The notes below the pieces were generated by a model. That model saw only the letters and a list, made by a program, of their open reading frames with translations. It ran no database searches and was not told the origin of the DNA. Shown here one piece after another: positions 17,672 to 25,401 of a stretch of 56,097 nucleotides of DNA. Source of the DNA: Avidehalobacter sp964569265. GTDB taxonomy: Bacteria > Bacillota > Dehalobacteriia > UBA4068 > UBA4997. The position numbers and the translations under genes are program-made. The stretch is taken from contig CAZMTO010000008.1 in assembly GCA_964569265.1 (NCBI GenBank), positions 1 through 56,097 of the forward strand, read 5' to 3'. How positions within the stretch are numbered: the stretch's first letter is position 1; every line of letters starts with the position of its first letter.

Positions 17672-17703
17672 TTATCCACATTTTCCACAGGGCATCTTCC
17701 ACA
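17672..17703 (+). promoter_or_regulatory. cluster of DnaA-box-like sites upstream of hpf
   Basis: A perfect DnaA box TTATCCACA (17672-17680) is immediately followed by TTTTCCACA (17681-17689, one mismatch) and, after 5 nt, TCTTCCACA (17695-17703, two mismatches), all on the same strand. They lie about 125 nt before hpf. This could be a DnaA-controlled promoter or a DnaA titration site; it is not in an origin context here. Confidence 0.5.
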
Positions 17704-17828
17704 ACATGGGGGAAAACTTTAAAATACTTATATGGCAAAAAGCAGGATTATGCCCGCGCAATGTCTAATAATACATATATAGCCCCGGTGACAGGAGAGC
17801 TAAAGAACCCATTGAAGGAGGAATTTGT

Positions 17829-18347
17829 ATGAAGGTAAATGTAAGATCCAGAAAAAACGATGTGACTCCGGCTATGCGCGAATACGCTGAAAAGCGTTTG
17901 AGCAAATTTGATAAGATGATGGGCGGCGTAGACGAGGTTTCCGTTCTGCACAATGTTGTTAAAGATACCCACACCGTAGAGGTGACGATTTATGTAGATG
18001 GCGTGATACTGCGCAGCGAGGTTTTGGGCGACGATATGTACGCCTGTGTGGATACCGCTGTAGAAAAGCTGGAGCGCCAGGTTAGAAAGCACAAAACCAA
18101 GCTGGCCAAGCGCTTCCGTCAGGAGGCTCAAAAAAATTCTCTGCAAAATTTGGAGCCGCTGCCCAACGACGAAAAGCTGGTTAAAACCAAGCATTACGAC
18201 AAAAAGCCTCTTGCTGTGGACGAAGCCGTTATGCAGATGGAATTGCTGGGGCATAACTTCTTTGTATTTATGAACGACGAAACCGACGAGATAAATGTTG
18301 TTTATAAACGCAAAGACGGTGACTACGGCCTGTTGCAGCCCGAATAA
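17829..18347 (+). CDS. hpf: ribosome hibernation promoting factor, long form
   Basis: Protein of 172 residues that dimerises 70S ribosomes into inactive 100S particles in stationary phase. The N-terminal domain (residues 1-100) has the beta-alpha fold with EYAEKRLSKFDKMMGGVDEV and the basic helix VRKHKTKLAKRF. After a linker, the C-terminal dimerisation domain contains KHYDKKPLAVDEAVMQME and HNFFVFMNDETDEINVVYKR. This is the long type found in most Firmicutes. RBS GAAGGAGG is followed by ATG. Strong terminator downstream; DnaA-box-like sites upstream. Confidence 0.95.
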   Translation: MKVNVRSRKNDVTPAMREYAEKRLSKFDKMMGGVDEVSVLHNVVKDTHTVEVTIYVDGVILRSEVLGDDMYACVDTAVEKLERQVRKHKTKLAKRFRQEAQKNSLQNLEPLPNDEKLVKTKHYDKKPLAVDEAVMQMELLGHNFFVFMNDETDEINVVYKRKDGDYGLLQPE

Positions 18348-18364
18348 TACCGAACGATAATAAT

Positions 18365-18402
18365 AACACCCCCTTGGTTAGTGCCAAGAGGGTGTTTTTT
18401 TT
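18365..18402 (+). terminator. terminator of hpf
   Basis: Hairpin AACACCCCCTTGG/CCAAGAGGGTGTT with one mismatch, followed by a run of eight T. Confidence 0.88.
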
Positions 18403-18440
18403 CTGTTGTAAGTTGTAGCAGTGCAGTTTTTGCAGCTTTT

Positions 18441-18516
18441 TTCAATCAAGGCTGTAATAAGGATTATCTATTCCCATCCACTGCCCTGTATACGCCCTGC
18501 GGCGCGGCTTGTATAA
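18441..18516. repeat. TTATCTATTCCC repeat, copy 1
   Basis: Begins TTCAATCAAGGCTG, then GGATTATCTATTCCCATCCA, CTGCCCTGTATACGCC and CTGCGGCGCGGCTTG. The left part matches copy 2 (18519-18596), and the right part matches the copy at 50657-50729, so this copy looks like a hybrid whose arms no longer pair. Confidence 0.65.
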
Positions 18517-18518
18517 GT

Positions 18519-18596
18519 TTTTCAATCAAGGCTGAATAAAGGATTATCTATTCCCGCCCACCACCCTATATGCCTTGGCAGGCAGCCTTGATTGAA
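18519..18596. repeat. TTATCTATTCCC repeat, copy 2, with paired arms
   Basis: Arms TTTCAATCAAGGCTG and CAGCCTTGATTGAAA are perfect inverted repeats enclosing the conserved core GGATTATCTATTCCCGCCCA plus CCACCCTATATGCC. It is a direct repeat of copy 1 at a distance of 80 bp. A further copy at 50657-50729 has the same core but different, also self-complementary, arms. Confidence 0.7.
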
Positions 18597-18643
18597 ATTA
18601 TATGACAAAGTAGATGTGCCGCTATTGTCAATTCTCTGATCTA

Positions 18644-18771
18644 AGAAAAGTGCATAAGTGCGTCAGATGCAAGGAATAAACCGGTTTTGTCGAGCAAGCT
18701 GCACTGATAGTGCGCGTCGCGAGCAAAACCGGTTTATGACACAGCAGATGATGTGCTTATGTTACTTTTCT
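18644..18771. repeat. long-form hairpin element (copy 2) ending in the 3' end of the PstS-like gene
   Basis: Outer arms AGAAAAGTGCATAAGTGCGTC and GATGTGCTTATGTTACTTTTCT pair. The boxes AGATGCAAGGA and GACACAGCAGATG follow inward. The inner arms ATAAACCGGTTTTG and CAAAACCGGTTTAT are a perfect inverted repeat. The apex has GCACT-GAT-AGTGC within TCGAGCAAGCTGC/GCGCGTCGCGAGC. The right outer arm contains the last two sense codons and stop of the PstS-like gene. Just upstream (18604-18632) is the motif ACAAAGTAGATGTGCCGCTATTGTC, related to the array near 47.6 kb. Confidence 0.82.
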
Positions 18772-19658
18772 AATGGGATGTAGCCGGCATCCTTAATAGC
18801 CCGTACCCCCTCAGCAGATAAAATCCAGTCGTGCAGCTTGCGGGTGTTGCTGTCGGCAGGTTCATCGGCGCGAATCGCCAGATAGTATTCGTTCAGCAGC
18901 GGGTAACTGCCGTCGGCAATGGTTTCGTCGCTGGGGACAACGCCGTCAACCGCCACAAATTTTAAGCCCGGCTGACTGTACATATAAGAGGCATAGTAAA
19001 ATACCGAATAGCCCAGTGCATCGGCGGAATTGTTATAAGATGCCAGCACCTCAATCAAGTCACCCATTTCGCTGGGTCGGAACTCTGTCGGTGCATCGGT
19101 GGGGGTATCGTTGGCCATAAGCAGCTTCATAAACAGGCTTTGGCTGCCGCTGGTTTCCGGCCGCTGAAACGCCATTATCGGCAGGTCATCGCCGCCAACC
19201 TCGCTCCAGTTGGTTATTTTGCCGGTGTAAATGTCAATTAACTGCTGTTGGGTCAGGCTTTCCACCGGGTTGTTCTCGTTAACGATAAACACCAGTGCAT
19301 CGCGGCCAATTGGTGTAATATCCAGCTCGGTGCCAATATCGGCTAAATCCTGCTTGGTAACCTCGGCAGCTTCGTATACCAGCAACAGGTCAGATCTTCC
19401 CTCTGCCAGATTTATCCACGCCTCAGGAGTTTTGGCGCAGGTGCTTAGCTTTTCCGCTTCCTCGGCAGATATACCGGTGGTGCGCTCCATAATTTTCGCC
19501 ATCATCGGCAGGTTAGCGGTAGAACCGTCTACCTTTGGGTAATCTTCCAACGAAAGTATCGGCTGAGTTTGGGGCGTATCATTGCCGGTGCAGCCGCACA
19601 AAGCGCACGCCAGCAGCAACATTGCCGTTAATAAACCTAATTTTTTACCAATATGCAT
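18762..19658 (-). CDS. PstS-like substrate-binding lipoprotein
   Basis: Exported lipoprotein of about 298 residues in the PBP-like/PstS superfamily of phosphate-type binding proteins. It has a signal peptide with lipobox LCGC, the block LTQQQLIDIYTGKITNWSEV typical of PstS, and the ligand-loop-like stretch RPETSGSQSLF. The N-terminal ligand segment around YPKVDGSTANLPMM also fits (DGST). No pstC, pstA or pstB is adjacent, so it may be an orphan binding or sensing protein. Two ATG starts are possible (19670 and 19658). The second is preferred because GGTGA lies 6 nt before it. The stop codon lies in the arm of a repeat element. It follows another lipoprotein gene. Confidence 0.8.
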   Translation of the reverse strand: MHIGKKLGLLTAMLLLACALCGCTGNDTPQTQPILSLEDYPKVDGSTANLPMMAKIMERTTGISAEEAEKLSTCAKTPEAWINLAEGRSDLLLVYEAAEVTKQDLADIGTELDITPIGRDALVFIVNENNPVESLTQQQLIDIYTGKITNWSEVGGDDLPIMAFQRPETSGSQSLFMKLLMANDTPTDAPTEFRPSEMGDLIEVLASYNNSADALGYSVFYYASYMYSQPGLKFVAVDGVVPSDETIADGSYPLLNEYYLAIRADEPADSNTRKLHDWILSAEGVRAIKDAGYIPLEK

Positions 19659-19732
19659 AACTATCACCATACCTTTTTTTATTTTTGTTATTTTTTTGAT
19701 GTATTATGTAGCGGTTGGCCTATGTAAGGCTT

Positions 19733-20737
19733 TTAATCATCCAGCGAATTATAAACACTTTCGGTATACAGGCGGTTGCCCTGCATATCCAGCAGCACCA
19801 GGTCATTGCCGATTTTGCCGAAAATCATACCGTCGCCGCTGTTTAATATGCTGTTTAAGCCCTCGATTGCTATTGTACCGTCAGGGTTTAATATATCATA
19901 CATTGGTGTGCCGGGCGTAGGGTAATACTGTGCCTGCCAATAAGCCAGGCTGCCGCCGCCGTTGTTATTATATACGCGGTGGATATCGTAGTAGTCCTTA
20001 TCAAGCTGCTTGGCGGTAAATGTATTAGCGCCGTATTGTTTGGCAAACACGTAGCATTTTCGGTAATTGTTTGCCCAAAATTCATCCCACACATCATGGT
20101 TAATAATCAACAGCTCGCCGTTATAGTCGGCATAGGCAAAGTTATTGTCAGTATTTTCAAAATCCACCGTGTCTGAATCCACCGTCAGCTTTTCGGTCAA
20201 AATCGGCTCACCCATACTATCGTAAACCTCGTAGTATGCCACGCCGTCTTCGGTTTCATCGGCACTTATAAAATTAAAAAATATTATGTCTCCGGTTACA
20301 CCCTTGGGCGCCATAACGTTGATATCACCGGGGTTATCAATCGTAACATGGCAAACTTCATTGCCGTCAAGGTCTAAAATGTTATAATTTACACCCGTAA
20401 TAACCGGGCTGCCCCACGCCTCAAATTCCTCTGTAGAATACGTGCGGTTAATAAGCGCCAGCCCGGCTGGCTCGTTGCTATCATCGTATATCGTCCAGAC
20501 ATCTTCATAGTTCTGGCCCCGAGAACCGCCGGTTTTGGCTATAAGCTTGCCCTCGCTGTTAAAAACGCGGGTAACGCCGTCATAATCGCCGTTATCGTAG
20601 CCATAGCAAATAAGCACCTGATTGTTTTGGGTTTCAGCAGGTTGCCCGGTTGGCGTGTCACCTTCGGCACAGCCCGTAAGGCTAAAAAGCATAGCCCCGC
20701 AAAGCAGTGCTGCCCCCATTGGTTTAAAAAATCTCAT
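19733..20737 (-). CDS. unknown secreted lipoprotein
   Basis: Lipoprotein of about 334 residues, with signal peptide ending in lipobox LTGC around residue 23. The mature part is acidic and rich in Asp, Asn, Tyr and Gly. It contains repeated short beta-strand phrases of the kind YEVYDSMGEPIL, YDILNPDGTIAIEGL and LVLLDMQGNRLYTES. These resemble WG/beta-propeller-type repeats, which is only a visual similarity. Start chosen at the ATG at 20737, 6 nt after AAAGGGTG; the ATG at 20743 sits directly on the binding site. It is upstream of, and probably co-transcribed with, the PstS-like gene. Function unknown. Confidence 0.8.
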   Translation of the reverse strand: MRFFKPMGAALLCGAMLFSLTGCAEGDTPTGQPAETQNNQVLICYGYDNGDYDGVTRVFNSEGKLIAKTGGSRGQNYEDVWTIYDDSNEPAGLALINRTYSTEEFEAWGSPVITGVNYNILDLDGNEVCHVTIDNPGDINVMAPKGVTGDIIFFNFISADETEDGVAYYEVYDSMGEPILTEKLTVDSDTVDFENTDNNFAYADYNGELLIINHDVWDEFWANNYRKCYVFAKQYGANTFTAKQLDKDYYDIHRVYNNNGGGSLAYWQAQYYPTPGTPMYDILNPDGTIAIEGLNSILNSGDGMIFGKIGNDLVLLDMQGNRLYTESVYNSLDD

Positions 20738-20840
20738 ACACATCACCCTTTCTGTTTCTACCTATAAAATACAGGTTATTATACGGCATATGTTCGCCCC
20801 TGTGCAGGCAAAATCCTGCTTAACAAAAAATATATGTTGC

Positions 20841-20869
20841 TTGCCAAATTCGTCAGGATATGCTAAAAT
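20841..20869 (+). promoter_or_regulatory. sigma-A promoter of metNI
   Basis: TTGCCA (20841-20846), 17-bp spacer, TAAAAT (20864-20869). The leader to metN is only about 37 nt, too short for a SAM or T-box riboswitch. Confidence 0.7.
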
Positions 20870-20912
20870 GTTATATTGCATTATTATATTAAGAAAGGTG
20901 GTAAATGCTTTT

Positions 20913-21953
20913 ATGACTGATACATCCACCATTATACGCATAGAGCATTTAAGCAAAACCTACCACAGCAAAAACAACACGGTTAACGCGCTTAACGACA
21001 TTAACCTGCAAATTAACCGCGGTGAAATTTTTGGTGTTATTGGCCTTTCCGGCGCCGGCAAAAGCACGCTGGTGCGCTGCATAAATTTTTTGGAACGCCC
21101 CACCGCCGGTCGTGTGCTGATAGACGGCAAGGATTTAGCCGAGCTTAATAACGCCGGGCTTAACCAAATTCGCCAATCCGTAAGTATGATTTTTCAGCAG
21201 TTTAATTTGCTTATGCAAAAAACCGCGCTGGAAAACATCTGCTTTCCTCTGGAGATTGCCAAAACCCCAAAAAGTAAGGCACACGCCCGCGCTATGGAGC
21301 TTTTGGAGCTGGTTGGTCTTGCCGACAAAGCCAATGCCTACCCGGCGCAGCTTTCCGGCGGGCAAAAGCAGCGTGTGGCCATTGCCCGTGCGCTGGCTAC
21401 CAACCCCAAGGTGCTGCTGTGTGACGAAGCTACATCGGCGCTTGACCCTGCCAGCACCCGTTCTATTTTGTCACTTTTAAAAGATATTAACGAAAAGCTG
21501 GGTATTACCATTGTAATAATTACCCACGAAATGAGCGTTATTGAAGAAATTTGTCAGCGTGTAGCCATTATCGACAAAAGCCAGATTGCCGAATGTGGTG
21601 ACGTGCGGGAAATTTTTACCCGCCCCCAAAGCCAAATTGCCAAAACGCTGGTGTTCCCCAACCACGGCAAAGCCACGCAGCTTATGACCAACACCCTTTG
21701 CTGCCGCATTGTGTTCGACGGCCAAAGCTCGTATGAACCGGTTATTGCCAATATGATTTTGGAATTTAAGCAGCCGGTAAACATTATTTTTGCCGACAGT
21801 AAAAATATTGACGGCCGGGCTTTTGGTCAAATTGTTTTGCAACTGCCCGATGATGCCAAAACCGCGCAAAAGATGCTGCAATACCTGCATATGCGGGGGC
21901 TTACCGCCGAAATGTTTGAAGCTGATGCAAGTTTGGAGGTGACCGCCGAATGA
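20913..21953 (+). CDS. metN: methionine ABC transporter ATPase
   Basis: ATPase of 346 residues of the MetNIQ importer for L- and D-methionine. Walker A GLSGAGKST (residues 44-52), Q-loop IFQQFNLL, signature LSGGQKQR (147-154) and Walker B VLLCDEATSALDP (167-179) are intact. The C-terminal 80 residues (from about MTNTLCCRIVFDG) fit the NIL domain that senses methionine and inhibits transport. ATG at 20913 is preceded by AAAGGTGG at about 12 nt. A four-codon ATG..TGA frame overlaps the start, which may be incidental. metI overlaps its stop. Confidence 0.95.
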   Translation: MTDTSTIIRIEHLSKTYHSKNNTVNALNDINLQINRGEIFGVIGLSGAGKSTLVRCINFLERPTAGRVLIDGKDLAELNNAGLNQIRQSVSMIFQQFNLLMQKTALENICFPLEIAKTPKSKAHARAMELLELVGLADKANAYPAQLSGGQKQRVAIARALATNPKVLLCDEATSALDPASTRSILSLLKDINEKLGITIVIITHEMSVIEEICQRVAIIDKSQIAECGDVREIFTRPQSQIAKTLVFPNHGKATQLMTNTLCCRIVFDGQSSYEPVIANMILEFKQPVNIIFADSKNIDGRAFGQIVLQLPDDAKTAQKMLQYLHMRGLTAEMFEADASLEVTAE

Positions 21954-22609
21954 ATATCGAACAGATGATTGATATTTTTAGCAGCAACACTGCCAGTACA
22001 CTGGTTTTAACGCTGGGCTCTACTCTGCTGGCCTATTTAATTGGCCTGCCGCTGGGCATAATTTTAATTTTAACCGATAAAGACGGCATACACCCCAACC
22101 GCCCCATAAATTTGGCGTTAGGCGTGCTGGTAAACATTTTGCGTTCTATACCGTTTTTAATTTTGGCAATGTGGATGCTGCCCGTTACCCGCACCGTTGT
22201 GGGCACCACCGTTGGTGATAAGGGCGTGCTGCTGCCTTTGGTGGTTGCGGCTGCACCCTTTGTGGCACGTATGGTAGAAAGTTCGATTAAAGAGGTTGAC
22301 CACGGCATTATCGAAGCTGCACAGTCTATGGGAGCACCCACCTCTAAAATCATCACCAAGGTTATGCTGGGCGAGGCTATGCCCAGCCTGTTGGTGGGCT
22401 TTTGCATAACAGTTACCACAATTTTGGGCTACACTGCCATGGCCGGTTTTTTGGGCGGCGGCGGCCTGGGTATGGTTGCAGTAAACTACGGCTTCTACAA
22501 ATACCAGTCTGATATTATGACGATTGCGGTAATTTTGCTGGTACTGTTAGTGCAGATTTTTCAGGAAATCGGTATGCGGCTTTCCAAGCACTTAGACAAA
22601 CGTCTGTAA
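21950..22609 (+). CDS. metI: methionine ABC transporter permease
   Basis: Membrane permease of 219 residues with five helices. The EAA loop is visible in IIEAAQSMGAPTSKIITKVM and FLGGGGLGMVAVNYGFY lies near the C terminus. Start ATG is part of an ATGA overlap with the metN stop (21950-21953). A terminator follows, separating metNI from metQ. Confidence 0.95.
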   Translation: MNIEQMIDIFSSNTASTLVLTLGSTLLAYLIGLPLGIILILTDKDGIHPNRPINLALGVLVNILRSIPFLILAMWMLPVTRTVVGTTVGDKGVLLPLVVAAAPFVARMVESSIKEVDHGIIEAAQSMGAPTSKIITKVMLGEAMPSLLVGFCITVTTILGYTAMAGFLGGGGLGMVAVNYGFYKYQSDIMTIAVILLVLLVQIFQEIGMRLSKHLDKRL

Positions 22610-22621
22610 TAAAAAAATACC

Positions 22622-22653
22622 AAAGGTCACCGGGCTGCCGGTGGCCTTTTTTT
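22622..22653 (+). terminator. terminator after metI
   Basis: Stem AAAGGTCACCGG/CCGGTGGCCTTT (one T-G pair) and a run of seven T. Confidence 0.88.
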
Positions 22654-22767
22654 ATGCCCCGGCGACACCTTATGCAGATTATACAGCTTTTGGGCTTTTA
22701 TGTGCATAATTATACCGTCAAAATGTAAATATTGCCATAATAACCGCAAGGTTTTGCCATAAAACTA

Positions 22768-22796
22768 TTGCAATTATTACCAAAAAGGTATATAAT
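22768..22796 (+). promoter_or_regulatory. sigma-A promoter of metQ
   Basis: TTGCAA (22768-22773), 17-bp spacer, perfect TATAAT (22791-22796), 42 nt before the metQ start. It allows higher expression of the binding protein than of the transporter core. Confidence 0.75.
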
Positions 22797-22838
22797 AATT
22801 CACATCAATTTTTATTATTTAATTTGGAGGTATACACA

Positions 22839-23660
22839 ATGAAGAAGCTTTTATCCCTGTTGTTAGTGCTTTCTATGGCACTTATCGGTGTAGCCGGTTG
22901 CGGCGGCGGTGACACTCAGGTTGATACCGAGTTGAACCCTGTAAAGGTTGGCGCTACCCCTACCCCGCACGCCGAAGTTTTGGAGGCTATTAAGCCCCTG
23001 ATGGCTGAATACGGTTATGATCTGCAAATTACCGAATTTAACGATTATGTAATGCCCAACAATGCTGTAGAAACCGGTGATCTGGATGCCAACTACTTCC
23101 AGCACATCACCTATATGAACGACTTTAACGCCGAAAACGGCACTCATCTGGTTTCTATTGCCGAAATTCACTACGAGCCGATGGGCATTTACGCCGGCAA
23201 AACCACTGATTTGACTGCACTGGCTGACGGCGCTACTGTTGGTGTTCCGGCTGATACCACCAACGAGGCACGTGCCCTGTTGCTGCTGGAAGCTGCCGGC
23301 CTGATTGAGCTTGACCCCAATGCAGGCATCACCGCAACTATCCACGACATTACTTCTAACCCCAAAAATCTGGACATTAAAGAGATGGAAGCCGCTCAGT
23401 TGCCCCGTTCTCTGGCCGATTTGGACATCGCTGTAATCAACGCCAACTATGCTTTGCAGGCTGATTTGTCTGTAGCTGATGCACTGGTAGCCGAAGCTGC
23501 CGACAGCGAAGCTGCTCAGGCTTATGCAAACGTTTTAACCGTTAAGGAAGGCAACGAGGAAAACCCCGGTCTGCAGGCTCTGGCAGAAGCTTTGAAGAGC
23601 GAAACTGCCAAGCAGTTTATTTTGGACACTTACAACAACAGCGTTCAGCCCCTGTTTTAA
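22839..23660 (+). CDS. metQ: methionine-binding lipoprotein
   Basis: Substrate-binding lipoprotein of 273 residues of the NlpA/MetQ family. Signal peptide with lipobox VAGC, then VKVGATPTPHAEVLEAIKP, GDLDANYFQHITYM and VGVPADTTNEARALLLLE, typical MetQ segments. The frame opens at TTG 22824, but that codon is part of the TTGGAGG ribosome binding site; ATG 22839 is the start. It uses more CTG/TCT/GCT-type codons than its neighbours, consistent with high expression. It has its own promoter and terminator. Confidence 0.95.
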   Translation: MKKLLSLLLVLSMALIGVAGCGGGDTQVDTELNPVKVGATPTPHAEVLEAIKPLMAEYGYDLQITEFNDYVMPNNAVETGDLDANYFQHITYMNDFNAENGTHLVSIAEIHYEPMGIYAGKTTDLTALADGATVGVPADTTNEARALLLLEAAGLIELDPNAGITATIHDITSNPKNLDIKEMEAAQLPRSLADLDIAVINANYALQADLSVADALVAEAADSEAAQAYANVLTVKEGNEENPGLQALAEALKSETAKQFILDTYNNSVQPLF

Positions 23661-23682
23661 GCTTAGCCCAAATTAAAAAATT

Positions 23683-23725
23683 ACACCCGCTGACAAGCAG
23701 TTGCTTTTTGGCGGGTGTTTGTTTT
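23683..23725 (+). terminator. terminator of metQ
   Basis: Stem ACACCCGC/GCGGGTGT with a 20-nt loop and T-rich tail. The -10-like TATAAT at 23725-23730 just after it may serve the acetyltransferase gene. Confidence 0.75.
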
Positions 23726-23760
23726 ATAATATATTGACTTTACCCAAAGGAGCTTTACCG

Positions 23761-24315
23761 ATGATAATACGCCCCGCCACCCTGCAAGACGCCGCCCGTA
23801 TTTTAGAAATTTACCGCTACTATGTTGAACATACCGCCATAAGCTTTGAACATATTACCCCTACCCCAGCAGAATTTACCGAACGTATGCGCCAAACTAT
23901 GCAGCACTACCCCTACCTTGTTGCCGAGATTGACGGCGTGGTGCAGGGCTATGCTTATGCCGGGCCGCTAAAAAACCGTGCTGCCTACAACTGGGTTTGC
24001 GAAACTACTATTTATCTGGCGGCAGACGCACAAAAATGCGGCATAGGGCGCCGGCTTTACCAACACCTGGGGGATGCACTTAAACAAATGGGCATTATAA
24101 GTATGTATGCCTGCGTGGCCTACCCCACCCAACCGGACGAATACCTTACCACCAACAGCGCCGATTTTCATCAGCACATTGGTTTTGTACCGGTGGGCAC
24201 CTTTGGCAACTGCGGCTGCAAATTTGGTCGCTGGTACAGTATGGTATGGCTGCAAAAAAATCTGGCGGCGCCAACCGTTAACCCGGCACCGGTAACCCCC
24301 TACCCACAGCTTTAA
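23761..24315 (+). CDS. GNAT N-acetyltransferase, phosphinothricin acetyltransferase-like
   Basis: Acetyl-CoA-dependent N-acetyltransferase of 184 residues. The family blocks IRPATLQDAARILEIY, AEIDGVVQGYAYAGPLKNR, the acetyl-CoA loop QKCGIGRRLYQHL and FHQHIGFVPVGTFGNCGCKF resemble the Pat/Bar (MddA) group that acetylates phosphinothricin or methionine sulfone-type compounds. Its position after the methionine importer fits such a role, but this is inference. RBS AAAGGAG precedes the ATG at 23761. Confidence 0.85.
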   Translation: MIIRPATLQDAARILEIYRYYVEHTAISFEHITPTPAEFTERMRQTMQHYPYLVAEIDGVVQGYAYAGPLKNRAAYNWVCETTIYLAADAQKCGIGRRLYQHLGDALKQMGIISMYACVAYPTQPDEYLTTNSADFHQHIGFVPVGTFGNCGCKFGRWYSMVWLQKNLAAPTVNPAPVTPYPQL

Positions 24316-24328
24316 AACTACATAGCAA

Positions 24329-24365
24329 AAGCGGCAAAGCACCCGGCTCTGCCGCTTATTTTTTG
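24329..24365 (+). terminator. terminator between convergent acetyltransferase and stalk-domain genes
   Basis: Stem AAGCGGCA/TGCCGCTT with a 13-nt loop, then ATTTTTTT. It can serve the plus-strand gene; A-rich bases on the other side make it usable in both directions. Confidence 0.75.
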
Positions 24366-24379
24366 CTGCAAACGGCATT

Positions 24380-25366
24380 TTAGCCGTTAATTTCTATCTG
24401 TTCGCCTACTTTTACGGTGCAGCCAAGCTTTTCAAACATCTGCACCGGCACAAACATTTTTTCTCGGTTCCGCAGATACACCGCTGCTGCCAAATCCGCT
24501 GTATCGCCGTTTATAACCAGGGCTGCACTGCCCATAGTTGCCGTAGCGGCAAGCTGCCCCTTGCTGATGGTGGCCGCCATTTTAGCACCGTCCCAGCTAA
24601 GTGTATAGCCCAGTGCATCGGCAATGGCCCGTAGCGGAACTGTCGGTTCGCCGTGCAGGCGCTCTACCACCACTTTAACTTCGGTACCGTTTACCTTTAC
24701 CACCATTGGCGCCGATACCGGCGTTTGGGCAGGTTCCGCCACCTCGGTCGGCACCGCAGTATCCACCGATGCCAAAACTACCACACGGTCAGCAACGGCC
24801 TGTGCAGGCAGGCTCATCATCACGGCATCATACCAGGCAGCAATACGGTCACCTGTTTTAATGTTTTCGTCGGTATAAACCGTAAGCTCCAGATCACCGT
24901 TATCTACCGTAAGCTTTTTGGCGTTGCTGTTAGAATGTGCCACATCCTCCACCGTCCAAACAACACCGGGCGACGAGGTGCCGACATTGGTAAACAGGGC
25001 TATAAGCGGGGTTTGCGCCGGTATAGACCTTGTCAGCCTATCACTGTAACAGGCAAATACCCTGTCACCCTTTTTAATATCGGCAAGCTTTACTCCCCGG
25101 CCGGTTGCGTTATCCAAAACCGCGCTTTCGTCAGTAATATTAAGCTGCGCGCGCTGCACCGGGGCACCGTCCTCCAGCTTTACCACCACATAATCGCCAC
25201 CGACTTCTTCTACCGTGCCATAACCGGAACATACCACCACACCTGCCGGCTGAGCAGCCCCGGCATTGGGGTTGGGCGCTATCAGCAGGGGTGCATCGGC
25301 CGCCAGCGCCACACCGGGCAGCAGGCAAAGCGCTGCCGCCATACACAACATTCTTAACTTTTTCAT
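24380..25366 (-). CDS. exported stalk-domain (copper amine oxidase N-terminal-like) protein
   Basis: Secreted protein of 328 residues. A signal peptide ends near ALAADAPLL. The middle part has two similar beta-rich segments, one around GDRVFACYSDRLTRSIPAQTP and one around GDRIAAWYDAVMMSLPAQA, suggesting an internal duplication of about 90 residues. The last 100 residues form the stalk domain with VKVNGTEVKVVVERLHGEPT, VPLRAIADALGYTLSWDG and MFVPVQMFEKLGCTV. Such domains are common in cell-surface proteins of Firmicutes; the catalytic oxidase domain is absent. RBS AAGGAGG. Confidence 0.85.
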   Translation of the reverse strand: MKKLRMLCMAAALCLLPGVALAADAPLLIAPNPNAGAAQPAGVVVCSGYGTVEEVGGDYVVVKLEDGAPVQRAQLNITDESAVLDNATGRGVKLADIKKGDRVFACYSDRLTRSIPAQTPLIALFTNVGTSSPGVVWTVEDVAHSNSNAKKLTVDNGDLELTVYTDENIKTGDRIAAWYDAVMMSLPAQAVADRVVVLASVDTAVPTEVAEPAQTPVSAPMVVKVNGTEVKVVVERLHGEPTVPLRAIADALGYTLSWDGAKMAATISKGQLAATATMGSAALVINGDTADLAAAVYLRNREKMFVPVQMFEKLGCTVKVGEQIEING

Positions 25367-25401
25367 CGTCGCAACCTCCTTATTTATTTACACTTATTTA
25401 T

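Noticed and set aside
17640..17760. A replication origin at the DnaA-box cluster
   Set aside because: No dnaA, dnaN or AT-rich unwinding region is nearby, and only three boxes are present.
20904..20915. Four-codon ATG..TGA frame overlapping the metN start as a leader peptide
   Set aside because: It is too short to judge; the overlap may be accidental and there is no attenuator structure.
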